Assembly (NCBI GenBank): GCA_025464625.1
Contig: JAOAUZ010000002.1
Span: 372,001 to 436,000, forward strand
Length of the DNA: 64,000 bases
DNA from: Rickettsiales bacterium
Lineage (GTDB): Bacteria; Pseudomonadota; Alphaproteobacteria; Rickettsiales; SXRF01
Direction of reading: 5' to 3'
The position numbers and the translations under genes are program-made. This document shows positions 42,052-50,797 of the stretch, piece by piece. Each line of letters opens with the position of its first letter. Within the stretch, counting starts at the first letter, position 1. Below the pieces are notes generated by a model. That model was not told where the DNA came from. It made no database searches and saw only the letters and a program-made list of their open reading frames with translations.

Positions 42052-43596
42052 ATGACAAGCATGATTGCGAAGAAAAAACTGCTTATATTTATTGTTGCCT
42101 ATAATGCTGAAAAGACCATTGAGAGTGTTCTGACTCGGATACCTGAGTCGTTGGGCGAGAATTTTGATACAGAGATTCTGGTTATTGACGATGCTTCAAA
42201 AGATAATACCTTTGAACGGGGCGAATTGATGCGTCGTGGTAATTCCCTGCCTTTTCCGCTACGCGTGCTTTTTAACCCAAAAAATCAGGGTTATGGCGGT
42301 AATCAGAAGATAGGATTTCATTACGCCATAGAAAATAATTTTGATTTTGTTGTGCTGCTGCATGGTGACGGGCAATATGCTCCTGAGATGCTCCCTGTTT
42401 TATTGTTGCCACTTTCTGCTGGCGTTGCTGATGCTGTATTTGGCTCGCGGATGATTTCGCGCTTCGGAGCGTTAAAGGGTGGAATGCCACTGTATAAATA
42501 TGTTGGCAATAAGGTTCTTACATTCATACAGAATAAACTTCTTGGCTCGAATCTAAGTGAGTTTCACTCTGGCTATCGGCTCTATAGCGTTAATGCTTTG
42601 AGGCGCATACCTTTTGATAAAAATTCTAACGTTTTTCATTTCGATACCGAAATAATTATTCAATTAATGTTCGCTGGTTTGCAGATTAAGGAAGTGCCAA
42701 TCCCAACCTATTACGGTGATGAAATATGTTATGTAAACGGTATGCGCTATGCTATTGACGTGCTTATTGCCACAGCTAAGGCGAGAATGCAGAAAATGGG
42801 GTTGTTTTATGATAGGAAATTTGACTGTCGTAATGACTCACCAGTCAATAGCCACTACCAAATAAAATTGGGCTATACCAGCCCGCATAGCATTGTTTTG
42901 GACAAGGTAAAAGCTGGCTCAAGAGTTTTGGATCTGGGCTGTGCTGGTGGCTATCTTTCAGCAAAACTTAAGGAGCGTGGTTGCGTGGTAACGGGTATAG
43001 ATGTTGCTCCTCTGGAAGCTGGCATCACATTGGACGAATTCCATATCCATGATTTGAATAAACCGCTACCTATTGATGCCTCGCAGTTTGATTACATATT
43101 GCTTATGGATGTGATTGAGCATCTGAATTCACCAGAAAAATTTGTGGAAAATCTGCTGGAATCTATGAAGGGCAGGGACAAGGCAGAGATTATGGTAAGC
43201 AGCGGAAATGTTGCATTTTGCCTAATGAGACTTATGCTGTTGTTTGGACAATTTAATTATGGAAAACGCGGTATATTAGATCTCACCCACACTCGTCTTT
43301 TTACTGCAAAAACATTAAAGCAACTATTTTTGCAGAACGGGTATGAGGTGGCCGAATGCTTAGGTGTTCCTGCGCCGTTTCCTCTTGCTGTTGGCAATAA
43401 TATGCTTGGTCGCGCTATGTGCAAAATAAATGATTGGTTTATTTATCTAAGCAAATCACTTTTTTCTTATCAGATTTTCTTCGTGATTCGTGCCAAGCCA
43501 ACGCTTGCAGCATTGCTTCAGGATGCTTATGAATCATCATCAGCTCGCTGCGAGACTTTGGATGAAACTCTGCATGTTAGAAGAGCCACTAGTTAA
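42052..43596 (+). CDS. Glycosyltransferase family 2 / methyltransferase fusion
   Basis: The protein has about 514 residues. The N-terminal GT2 domain shows LLIFIVAYNAEKTIESVLTR, LVIDDASKDNT and VVLLHGDGQYAPEMLPVLLL (the DGQY segment of dolichol-phosphate mannosyltransferase-like enzymes). GSRMISRFGALKGGMPLYKY and FHSGYRLYSV follow. From residue about 280 a SAM methyltransferase follows, with motif I VLDLGCAGGYLSAKLKERGC and LLMDVIEHLNSPEKFVENLL. The start is ATG 42052 or 42061; a TTG at 42043 is less likely. A single chain that joins a polyprenyl-type glycosyltransferase and a methyltransferase may add and methylate one sugar. Confidence 0.85.
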   Translation: MTSMIAKKKLLIFIVAYNAEKTIESVLTRIPESLGENFDTEILVIDDASKDNTFERGELMRRGNSLPFPLRVLFNPKNQGYGGNQKIGFHYAIENNFDFVVLLHGDGQYAPEMLPVLLLPLSAGVADAVFGSRMISRFGALKGGMPLYKYVGNKVLTFIQNKLLGSNLSEFHSGYRLYSVNALRRIPFDKNSNVFHFDTEIIIQLMFAGLQIKEVPIPTYYGDEICYVNGMRYAIDVLIATAKARMQKMGLFYDRKFDCRNDSPVNSHYQIKLGYTSPHSIVLDKVKAGSRVLDLGCAGGYLSAKLKERGCVVTGIDVAPLEAGITLDEFHIHDLNKPLPIDASQFDYILLMDVIEHLNSPEKFVENLLESMKGRDKAEIMVSSGNVAFCLMRLMLLFGQFNYGKRGILDLTHTRLFTAKTLKQLFLQNGYEVAECLGVPAPFPLAVGNNMLGRAMCKINDWFIYLSKSLFSYQIFFVIRAKPTLAALLQDAYESSSARCETLDETLHVRRATS

Positions 43597-45236
43597 TGAT
43601 ATTAGATAGCTTGTCGATTTTTCTAAAGAAATTGCCTAGTGCTTTGCGTTTGCGTTATGGCTGGCTGAGGGATTTTTTAGTTTACCGAAAAACCTTCAAA
43701 AAAATTGAGCTTCCTGCCATCGGGAATAGAGGCACGCTGCTGTTTGTGGCAGGGCGGGGGATGAATATAACTTGGGCGCAGATGTGGACGTATCTCGGAG
43801 TTTCCTGTCGCGCTGCTGGCTATTTGCCTGCCGTGATTCTGCTGCGGAAACAATGGATACATAAATTATATTTTAGGCTCATAAATGCGCGTATTTATAT
43901 CCTTGAAGATTGCCTTAATAGTTCATCATCATCATTTCCGCTCTCTCAGTTGGATAATTGCCGTAGTGTAGAAGATTGGAAGCAGATAAAGCATAAAAAT
44001 ATGCCTGTGGGGGCGATGGTGCTTTCTACCTATTGCCGTCATAATGCTACAGGTTTTATTGACCCAACACTTCCTGATTTTCTACCGTTTGCTAGGAAGT
44101 GGGTAGAAAATATATGCAAATCATATGATGCCGCGGAGAGTTTTTATAAAAATAACAATGTAAAAGCGGCGATGTTCTCAGAAACATTTATCGAGGAATA
44201 TGGCGGGTTTTATTATGCTGGTTTGGCAAGTGGGCTTGATATTATAAAAACCTGTGGGACAGTGCGCGATAATGCTATCGTTGTGCAGCGCAGACGGGCA
44301 GAAAATGAAAGATTGCACCATGCTGCTCTGACCAGTGGTGCGTGGGAATATATAATGAAACTTGGTAATGATGCAGAAATTCAGCAGGAAGTGGCGAAGA
44401 ATTTTTCTGATCGTTATAGCAATCGCTGGTTGCGTTCAAAACGTAACCATGCTGACACACAAATTTTTACTCGTGAAGAAGGCAGGGATAAGCTAGGAAT
44501 TCCGCCAGAGAGAAAGGTTGTGGTTCTGTTCAGCCATATATTATATGACGCACTGTTTCATTATGGTGATGAGCTATATCAGGATTATGCGACATGGCTG
44601 GTTGAAACCATAAAAATTGCCAAAGAAAATCCTAATATTGATTGGTATATAAAACTACACCCATCAAATTTATGGCGCGGTGAATTTCAGTCTTTGCTCA
44701 AAGGGAAATATGAAGAAGAAAGAATTATTCAGGAGCATATTGGAGAACTGCCAGCACACATCAAAATGATTTATGCCGATACTCCAATCAGCCCTTACGG
44801 TTGGTATCAAATCGCAGATTATGGAATTTCAGTGCGCGGAACGGCTGGTCTGGAAATGCCATGCCTTGGCAAACCAGTGGTGACAGCAGGCACAGGGCGC
44901 TATGAAGGCAAAGGCTTTACGATAGATCCGAAAACACCAGATGATTACAGGAATATTCTTCTGCATTTGCACGAAGTTCCACCGCTTAATGATAAGCAGA
45001 TAGCCCTAGCAAATCGTTACGCTTACGGATTATTTAATCTAAAACCATTTGAGCTTTCTGGCTTGAAACCGACCTTACGCTATGGTGTGACGAAGGTAAA
45101 AGAATCAGATGATTTGATTTATATTCCAGTAGCATCAAGCAAGCAGAAAGGGCTACCCGCAGATTTGCAACAATTTACCAAATTCTTACAAGATAAAAGT
45201 AGCCTTGATTTGTTGAATATTATTAATTTCAAATAA
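43596..45236 (+). CDS. Capsule-polysaccharide-synthesis-like protein
   Basis: This 546-residue protein has no membrane helix. The C-terminal half carries KVVVLFSHILYDALFHYGDE, WYIKLHPSNLWRGEFQS and SPYGWYQIADYGISVRGTAG followed by LEMPCLGKPVVTAGTGRYEG. This resembles the GT-B-like capsule synthesis proteins (KpsC/KpsS/LipA group) and related glycosyltransferases. The N-terminal 250 residues have RGTLLFVAGRGMNITWAQMW, a typical first strand and loop, but are otherwise unrecognised. It begins at the stop of the previous gene. Three hairpins follow it, the first overlapping its last codons. Confidence 0.6.
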   Translation: MILDSLSIFLKKLPSALRLRYGWLRDFLVYRKTFKKIELPAIGNRGTLLFVAGRGMNITWAQMWTYLGVSCRAAGYLPAVILLRKQWIHKLYFRLINARIYILEDCLNSSSSSFPLSQLDNCRSVEDWKQIKHKNMPVGAMVLSTYCRHNATGFIDPTLPDFLPFARKWVENICKSYDAAESFYKNNNVKAAMFSETFIEEYGGFYYAGLASGLDIIKTCGTVRDNAIVVQRRRAENERLHHAALTSGAWEYIMKLGNDAEIQQEVAKNFSDRYSNRWLRSKRNHADTQIFTREEGRDKLGIPPERKVVVLFSHILYDALFHYGDELYQDYATWLVETIKIAKENPNIDWYIKLHPSNLWRGEFQSLLKGKYEEERIIQEHIGELPAHIKMIYADTPISPYGWYQIADYGISVRGTAGLEMPCLGKPVVTAGTGRYEGKGFTIDPKTPDDYRNILLHLHEVPPLNDKQIALANRYAYGLFNLKPFELSGLKPTLRYGVTKVKESDDLIYIPVASSKQKGLPADLQQFTKFLQDKSSLDLLNIINFK

Positions 45237-45259
45237 GAACTATACAGCTCTTATTTGAA
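45228..45259 (+). terminator. Hairpin 1 at the end of the first half of the polysaccharide operon
   Basis: TTCAAATAAGA (45228-45238) pairs perfectly with TCTTATTTGAA (45249-45259), and two more pairs extend it after a mismatch. The TAA stop lies within the left arm. No T run follows, so it would be a weak intrinsic terminator or a transcript-stabilising stem. Confidence 0.45.
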
Positions 45260-45280
45260 GACACGCTGCCTACGGCGCGG

Positions 45281-45306
45281 AAAATCGGTCTCTCGGACTC
45301 GATTTT
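45281..45306. repeat. Hairpin 2 in the operon break
   Basis: AAAATCG (45281-45287) and CGATTTT (45300-45306) form a 7-bp stem. GTC and GAC inside it (45288-45290 and 45296-45298) can add three pairs. It lies between two other stems in the same gap. Confidence 0.45.
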
Positions 45307-45307
45307 C

Positions 45308-45344
45308 ATAGTCATTATGTATAAGAATTATACATAATGACTAT
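45308..45344. repeat. Hairpin 3: perfect 17-bp stem with a GAA loop
   Basis: ATAGTCATTATGTATAA (45308-45324) pairs perfectly with TTATACATAATGACTAT (45328-45344), leaving a three-base loop. It is AT-rich and symmetric, without a T run. It could be a binding site, an inserted palindrome or a strong pause structure. Confidence 0.7.
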
Positions 45345-45358
45345 ACCTAAAAGATTAG

Positions 45359-45387
45359 TTGCTGCTAGTATTATGCTCAATTATAAC
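45359..45387 (+). promoter_or_regulatory. Internal promoter of the second half of the polysaccharide operon
   Basis: TTGCTG and TATAAC lie exactly 17 bases apart, and the transcript would begin near 45394, 25 bases ahead of ATG 45419. The -10 matches five of six positions, the -35 three. It directly follows the three hairpins, which fits a restart after a stop. Confidence 0.5.
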
Positions 45388-45418
45388 CTTGTTAGATAAA
45401 CTTAATTGGCAACATACT

Positions 45419-45985
45419 ATGTTAAAACACAAAAAATTTGATAGTGGAATTCTATCAGGAAAAAAAATTCTTGATATAGGGTGTGGTAGATCAAAATTAT
45501 CTGGTGCAACTGGGCTTGACAGCAGACCATTTGCTGGAGTTGACATAGTTTCTGACTTGAACCAGAAACTCCCGCTAGAAAGTGAAAGCTATGACGTTAT
45601 CCACGCTAACCAAGTGTTAGAGCATGTCGAGAATTTGATTGGCTTGATGTATGAGATTCACCGTGTTTTACGCAAAGGTGGAGTTTTGGTAGCGCATACA
45701 CCTTATTTTCGTTCCTCATGGGCGCATATTGACCCAACACATATCAGAAGCTTTACTATCAATAGTTTAGATTATTTTGTAAAGGGAACGTATTGTTACG
45801 AAAATTATAGATTCGCTGAAGATTGTTTTTCTAAGCAGGAAGTCTATATCGACACGGATTATCGTTCATCATTGCTGCGTGGAGTTTTCTCTAATCTTGC
45901 TCTTAGATGGCCGTTTCGTTACGAAAACAGTATTCTTTCATTTGTCTATCCATTTGAACAAATCACATATGTTCTGACTAAATAG
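45419..45985 (+). CDS. SAM-dependent methyltransferase
   Basis: This 188-residue protein starts at ATG 45419 (MLKHKKFDSGILSGKKILDI); an earlier start would overlap the promoter. Motif I is ILDIGCGRSKLSGATGLDSR with the acidic end GVDIV. Later motifs are VIHANQVLEHVENLIGLMYE and HRVLRKGGVLVAHTPYF. The length is short for the family, with few extra elements. The target is unknown; a sugar or lipid acceptor in the same locus is likely. Confidence 0.8.
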   Translation: MLKHKKFDSGILSGKKILDIGCGRSKLSGATGLDSRPFAGVDIVSDLNQKLPLESESYDVIHANQVLEHVENLIGLMYEIHRVLRKGGVLVAHTPYFRSSWAHIDPTHIRSFTINSLDYFVKGTYCYENYRFAEDCFSKQEVYIDTDYRSSLLRGVFSNLALRWPFRYENSILSFVYPFEQITYVLTK

Positions 45986-45989
45986 CTAT

Positions 45990-47045
45990 ATGCTCTTTCA
46001 AACCGTCACCGCCGTGAACTATTTGCCCATGACATTAGTTATGGCGCGGACTCTTAGGCAGCATATTCCTGATTCCCGCCTATCTATATTGGTCACGGAT
46101 GCCTCAAGAAATTTGATAAAAAATATCAGAGAAAAATTTTCTGATGTTGCTGATTTTATATGCTGTGATGATCTGGGTTTTGATAATTTACCAGCTATGC
46201 GCAGCTATTATTCTGTTTTGGAATTTAGCTCTGCTTGCAAAATTCTTTCCCTTGATTACCAACTGCGTAAAAATGGCGAAAAGGCGTGTTATTTTATCGA
46301 TCCTGATATGTTTGTTATGGGCGATTTCAGAAAATGCACAGAAGAAATCGGAAAAGATATAGTGCTTACATATCATAGCACTAGCTCTTATCCGCAGGAT
46401 GGAGAGTTGCCCAATGAATTAGAGTTGGTTGTTGCTGGTGCTATTAATGGCGGGTTTATTTATATGCGGAGTAGCAAACGCACTTTAGAAGCTCTCAATT
46501 GGTTAATTGGCAATATAAGTTATAAATGGTTTGTTGCGCCAGTCTATGGAATGTATGGAGATCAGCAATGGCTAGGGTTTTTGCCACAATTTTTTGGTGA
46601 TATTACAGAGATTCTAAAAGCACCCAATGTGAACATCGCTTATTGGAATTTACATGCTTTGCAACTGAGGGAATCAGAAGGAAAATTTTTTATAGATGAG
46701 AAAAAAGAGATACCCGCACTGCTGTTCCACTTTAGTGGATTTCCTGATAGTGGAGAGCTAAAATTAACCCGCCATTCGCAGCGTAAATTTGATTCTCAGA
46801 CAGAATCCAGTATAGCTAGTCTTATAACAATTTATAGGAATTCCATTGAGAGTGAAAGATTGCACGTTGCAAAGTCAGGAATTTCACCTGATATTGGTTT
46901 TAGTAAGGATTCTTTGCATAAGCGTATGGCAATTGCCTCAAAACTTTATAATTATAACTTTATAGAAGTCGCTTCTCCTGTAGGAATTTTTGCAAGGATT
47001 GGAAATAAATTGGATAGGTTAGTTAGGAAGTATTTTTCATGGTAA
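45990..47045 (+). CDS. Glycosyltransferase, GT8-like
   Basis: The protein has 351 residues. The start MLFQTVTAVNYLPMTLVMAR and FIDPDMFVMGDFRKCTEEIG, a D-x-D motif (DPDMFV), are those of GT-A fold retaining transferases related to GT8. NGGFIYMRSSKRTLEALNWL and the Asp-Gln-Gln-Trp segment GDQQWLGFLPQFF fit too. The C-terminal 90 residues end in a basic stretch that may bind the membrane. It overlaps the next gene by seven bases. Donor and acceptor are unknown. Confidence 0.75.
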   Translation: MLFQTVTAVNYLPMTLVMARTLRQHIPDSRLSILVTDASRNLIKNIREKFSDVADFICCDDLGFDNLPAMRSYYSVLEFSSACKILSLDYQLRKNGEKACYFIDPDMFVMGDFRKCTEEIGKDIVLTYHSTSSYPQDGELPNELELVVAGAINGGFIYMRSSKRTLEALNWLIGNISYKWFVAPVYGMYGDQQWLGFLPQFFGDITEILKAPNVNIAYWNLHALQLRESEGKFFIDEKKEIPALLFHFSGFPDSGELKLTRHSQRKFDSQTESSIASLITIYRNSIESERLHVAKSGISPDIGFSKDSLHKRMAIASKLYNYNFIEVASPVGIFARIGNKLDRLVRKYFSW

Positions 47046-48022
47046 AACCAAAAGCACTTATAACAGGCATAACAGGGCAGGATGGCTCATATCTAGCAGA
47101 GATGTTGCTTGCAAACGGCTTTGAGGTTCACGGCATAATACGGCGTGAAGCACTGGAAGATCCCAAACATCGCCTTACCAATATCATTGCAATTCAGGAT
47201 AAAATCCATCTCCATGTTGCTAATATTGATAACCCGCTATCCATTCGCAAAATAGTATCAGACGTGCGTCCAGACCAGTGTTATCATCTGGCTGCAGCAA
47301 GTTTTGTTAGCTATGCGTTTGATGATGAAAATACCATTTTAAGCCATAATTTTTCAGCAACTCATTATTTGCTTTCTTCGCTTAAAGAGCTTGCGCCTAA
47401 ATGTCGTCTTTATTTTGCTGGTTCTAGCGAAATGTTTGGTGAGCCTGATGCTTTTCCACAGAATGAAAAAAGCCGTTTTAATCCGCGCTCGCTATATGGG
47501 ATTTCCAAACTCGCCAGCTATCATCTGGTTGCTAATTATCGCAGGCAACATGGTTTATTTGCTTGCGCTGGTATATTGTATAACCATGAATCACCGCGTC
47601 GTGGGTTTGAGTTTGTCACGCGCAAGATAACTTCCAGCGTTGCACAAATTCATCTTGGTATTCTGAAACGCCTAGAGCTTGGAAACATTGCTGCTAAGCG
47701 TGATTGGGGCTATGCACCAGAATATGTTCAGGCGATGGTTGCTATGCTAGAACATGACGTGCCAGATGATTATGTGATTGCCACAGGTGTGCTGCATAGC
47801 GTTGAAGATGTGCTGCGCGTTGCATTTTCAGCTATTGGCAAAGATTATAAAAATTTTGTCGAGGTGAATGAACAATATTTCAGACCAGAAACAGATATTC
47901 CGTTAGTTGGTGATGCCAGCAAAGCCCGCAAAATTCTTGGGTGGAAGAATGAGCGCAGCTTTGAATCTATAATTGAAGAAATGGTGGCTGCTGATATAAA
48001 ACTCTTAAAAGGTGCAGCATGA
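47039..48022 (+). CDS. GDP-mannose 4,6-dehydratase-like epimerase/dehydratase
   Basis: This 327-residue SDR protein is a paralogue of the gmd product at 30827, with the same [16 protein letters not shown] start. LAAASFVSYAFDDENTI, YFAGSSEMFGEPDAFPQNEK and SLYGISKLASYHLVANYRRQ (YxxxK) are present. LYNHESPRRGFEFVTRKITS and GNIAAKRDWGYAPEYVQAMV follow. All active-site positions appear intact. It is about 48 residues shorter than the other. It may act on a different GDP sugar, or be the RMD-like enzyme of GDP-rhamnose or talose synthesis. It overlaps both neighbours. Confidence 0.85.
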   Translation: MVKPKALITGITGQDGSYLAEMLLANGFEVHGIIRREALEDPKHRLTNIIAIQDKIHLHVANIDNPLSIRKIVSDVRPDQCYHLAAASFVSYAFDDENTILSHNFSATHYLLSSLKELAPKCRLYFAGSSEMFGEPDAFPQNEKSRFNPRSLYGISKLASYHLVANYRRQHGLFACAGILYNHESPRRGFEFVTRKITSSVAQIHLGILKRLELGNIAAKRDWGYAPEYVQAMVAMLEHDVPDDYVIATGVLHSVEDVLRVAFSAIGKDYKNFVEVNEQYFRPETDIPLVGDASKARKILGWKNERSFESIIEEMVAADIKLLKGAA

Positions 48023-49245
48023 ATATTTTATTCACCACACCAATACTCGAACATCCGCCAGCAGGAGGTCCGCAGCTTCGCATTGAAAACAGCATAAAAG
48101 CCCTGCATCGTGTGGGAAAGTTGCATATTATTTCGCGTGCCAGCAAACAGATGATTGGTGGGCAGCAGGCAGAAGACTTCTATACTGGATACGCGCAGGA
48201 ATTTCGCTACAGCCCATCTTGCATTGGGCATTGTAACAACCGCTATATTCGCAAGGCGCAGCGTGTTTTTGGAAGCATAACAGGTTTGGATGCAGCGCGC
48301 GACTCATCCTATATTCTAAGATGTGTTGATGAGTGGAAAATAGATGTTGTGTGGCTTGGCTATGGCAATATTTCTTTTCCTTTGATTAAAAAATTGCGTG
48401 TAGCACGACCAAGTCTGAAATTGGTTTGCGATACGGATAGTATCTGGTCACGTTTTGTGCTGCGTGAACTTCCTTATATAAAAAATACATGGCGTAAATT
48501 ATTGGTTACGCGTAAGGGAAGCGCTAAAGAAATTGAGGAGAAAAATTGGGTTGAGTTATGTGATGTTACCACAGGCGTTTCTGAGGTAGATTGTGCTTAT
48601 TATCGCTCCCTCACAAATCGCACCGAGAAGGTACAGCAATTTTCTAATGTTATAGATTTGGATAGCTATGCCAATGTTCAGCCCGCTGCTAATGGTTTGC
48701 ATAAACCCTATATTTATCTGGCTGGCACTTTTGGACATGCCAATAGCCCGATGGACAAGGCAGCGCGCTGGATGCTGGATGAAGTAATGCCAATAGTCAG
48801 GAAAACCATTCCCAACATCCATTTTTATATTGTTGGCAGCGGTTCGGATTTAACGCTTGGGCATGAAACAAACGAAAATGTGACCGTAACTGGAAAACTA
48901 AAATCGGTACTTCCCTATTTATGCTACGCCGATGTTTCGGTTGTGCCGCTGAAATTTGAATCTGGCACACGCTTTAAGATATTGGAGGCTGCTGCCTGCA
49001 ATATTCCTATTGTTTCTACTGTTCTGGGCGCAGAGGGGATTCCTGCCGAAAATGGCCAGCATCTGCTGCTTGCTGATAGTGCTGAAGATTTTGCGGGTGC
49101 TATCGTTAAATTAGTTGGTGACAGGCAATATGCCAAGCAGCTTGCTAAAGCTTGTAAGGAGATGGTATATAAGCAGTTTAGTATTGATACGCTTGAAAAA
49201 GAAGCAAAAAACATATTGGAATATCTGGAAAAATGTCAGAGATGA
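48019..49245 (+). CDS. Glycosyltransferase family 4 (GT-B)
   Basis: The protein has 408 residues. The N-terminal Rossmann part begins MNILFTTPILEHPPAGGPQL, and the C-terminal donor-binding part carries HFYIVGSGSDLTLGHE and CYADVSVVPLKFESGTRFKI followed by LEAAACNIPIVSTVLGAEGI. The acidic EX7E motif of GT4 retaining transferases is in FESGTRFKILEA. The ATG overlaps the previous stop. Donor unknown. It overlaps the cupin gene by 13 bases. Confidence 0.85.
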   Translation: MNILFTTPILEHPPAGGPQLRIENSIKALHRVGKLHIISRASKQMIGGQQAEDFYTGYAQEFRYSPSCIGHCNNRYIRKAQRVFGSITGLDAARDSSYILRCVDEWKIDVVWLGYGNISFPLIKKLRVARPSLKLVCDTDSIWSRFVLRELPYIKNTWRKLLVTRKGSAKEIEEKNWVELCDVTTGVSEVDCAYYRSLTNRTEKVQQFSNVIDLDSYANVQPAANGLHKPYIYLAGTFGHANSPMDKAARWMLDEVMPIVRKTIPNIHFYIVGSGSDLTLGHETNENVTVTGKLKSVLPYLCYADVSVVPLKFESGTRFKILEAAACNIPIVSTVLGAEGIPAENGQHLLLADSAEDFAGAIVKLVGDRQYAKQLAKACKEMVYKQFSIDTLEKEAKNILEYLEKCQR

Positions 49246-49679
49246 TTGAACGCTTAACACAAAATGGACAGTTGCTTGCGATTATTATCCGCGCGGATTT
49301 TCGTGAGCATGGCATCCATTTTTTCACCGAGCCTGATTTGTCGCAGCAGCTTGGCTATATGCGCCACCCAGCGGGCAAAGTTATTGCTCCGCATGTGCAT
49401 AATCCTGTGCCGCGTGAGGTGCATTTCACGCAGGAAGTTCTGCTTATTCGCCGTGGCAGTGTTCGTGTTGATTTTTATGATGATAAGCAGCAATATCTTG
49501 AAAGTAGAATTTTGCGCTCTGGTGACACTATTTTACTAGCCACTGGTGGGCATGGTTTTGTTGCCTTGGAAGAGTTGGAAATGATAGAGGTAAAACAAGG
49601 GCCACACGCGGGAGAATCAGACAAAACCCGTTTTTCCCCTATCCCTGAATCGCAGCTAAAAATAAAGGATTCAGCGTGA
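49233..49679 (+). CDS. Cupin-domain protein
   Basis: This 148-residue single-domain cupin has the first motif H-V-H in GKVIAPHVHNPVPREV and the QEVLLIRRGSVRVDFYDD continuation. The second motif is GDTILLATGGHGFVAL. The His and Glu ligands of the metal site are present. In nucleotide-sugar loci such cupins act as epimerases, ketoisomerases or dioxygenase-like enzymes. The next gene, a DegT-type aminotransferase, overlaps it by four bases, so the two may act on one 4-keto sugar. Direct evidence of reaction is lacking. Confidence 0.75.
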   Translation: MSEMIERLTQNGQLLAIIIRADFREHGIHFFTEPDLSQQLGYMRHPAGKVIAPHVHNPVPREVHFTQEVLLIRRGSVRVDFYDDKQQYLESRILRSGDTILLATGGHGFVALEELEMIEVKQGPHAGESDKTRFSPIPESQLKIKDSA

Positions 49680-50797
49680 GCGATTTTATCCCAGTAAATG
49701 AACCCCTGCTTAACGGCAATGAAAAAAAATATTTATCCGAGTGTATTGATACTGGCTGGATTTCCTCAGAAGGACCATTTGTAAAACGTTTGGAAAAAGA
49801 TTTTTCTGCGCGTGTGGGCAGGAAACACGGTATTGCGGTTGCCAATGGCTCGGTCGCGCTGGATTTGGCTATTGCTGCGCTTGGTATAGGGCAGGGCGAT
49901 GAGGTGATACTACCCAGCTTTACCATTATTTCTTGTGCAGCAGCGATAGTGCGTGCTGGTGCAACGCCAGTTGTGGTGGACTGCGATCCAAAAAACTGGA
50001 ATATGGATTTAGGGCAGGTTAAGGCTCGCATCACGGAGCGTACAAAAGCTGTTATGGCAGTGCATATTTATGGTTTGTGTGTGGATATGGACGCGCTACT
50101 GGCAATCACCAAGCCACTGGGTATTGCGGTAATCGAGGATGCAGCGCAGGCGCATGGGCAAACTGTGCGCGGTCGTCCATGCGGTAGTTTTGGAGAAATT
50201 AGCAGTTTTAGTTTCTATCCAAACAAGCACATAACCACAGGTGAAGGCGGAATGGTGATGGTTGATGACGATGCTCTGGCTGCTCGCTGCGATAGCCTGC
50301 GTAATCTATGTTTCCAGCCAGAAAAACGTTTTGTACATGAAGAGTTAGGTTGGAATTTCCGTATGTCGAATTTGCAGGCAGCAGTTGGTTGCGCGCAGCT
50401 TGAAAGATTGGATGAATTCACCAAAATCAAGCAGAAAATGGGAAAATTATATAGGGAATTGCTGGCTGACGTAAAAGGAATTGAACAGCCACTTCCAGCT
50501 ACTCCTTGGGCAGAAAATATCTATTGGGTTTATGGCTTGGTGCTTTCCGATGATGTGGCTTTTGATGCGAAAGAAGCCATGAAGCGTCTGGCAAAATTAG
50601 GGATAGGAACGCGTCCATTTTTCTTTGGAATGCATGAGCAGCCAGTATTCAAAAAAATGGGATTATTTTCTGGTGAAAAACTTCCAGTTACAGAGCGTCT
50701 GGCGCGGCGTGGTTTTTATATTCCTAGCGGAATGGCTCTTACCAAGCAACAGGCAGAGAGAGTGGCAACAGCAGTAAAAGAGGTGCTCAGAGCATGA
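49676..50797 (+). CDS. DegT/DnrJ/EryC1/StrS-family aminotransferase
   Basis: This 373-residue PLP-dependent sugar aminotransferase adds an amino group to a keto-sugar nucleotide. The start is GTG 49676 (MSDFIPVNEPLLNGNEKKYL). ARVGRKHGIAVANGSVALDL, LPSFTIISCAAAIVRAGATP, VIEDAAQAHGQTV and FSFYPNKHITTGEGGMVMVD are present; the last holds the PLP Lys. NFRMSNLQAAVGCAQLERLD and the C-terminal YIPSGMALT fit. It resembles perosamine synthase (uses GDP-4-keto-6-deoxymannose), which would suit the gmd genes in the locus. That assignment is inference. Confidence 0.9.
   Translation: MSDFIPVNEPLLNGNEKKYLSECIDTGWISSEGPFVKRLEKDFSARVGRKHGIAVANGSVALDLAIAALGIGQGDEVILPSFTIISCAAAIVRAGATPVVVDCDPKNWNMDLGQVKARITERTKAVMAVHIYGLCVDMDALLAITKPLGIAVIEDAAQAHGQTVRGRPCGSFGEISSFSFYPNKHITTGEGGMVMVDDDALAARCDSLRNLCFQPEKRFVHEELGWNFRMSNLQAAVGCAQLERLDEFTKIKQKMGKLYRELLADVKGIEQPLPATPWAENIYWVYGLVLSDDVAFDAKEAMKRLAKLGIGTRPFFFGMHEQPVFKKMGLFSGEKLPVTERLARRGFYIPSGMALTKQQAERVATAVKEVLRA

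Noticed and set aside
45359-45418. N-terminal extension of the methyltransferase at 45419
   Set aside because: It would start within the promoter hexamer and add residues without family character.
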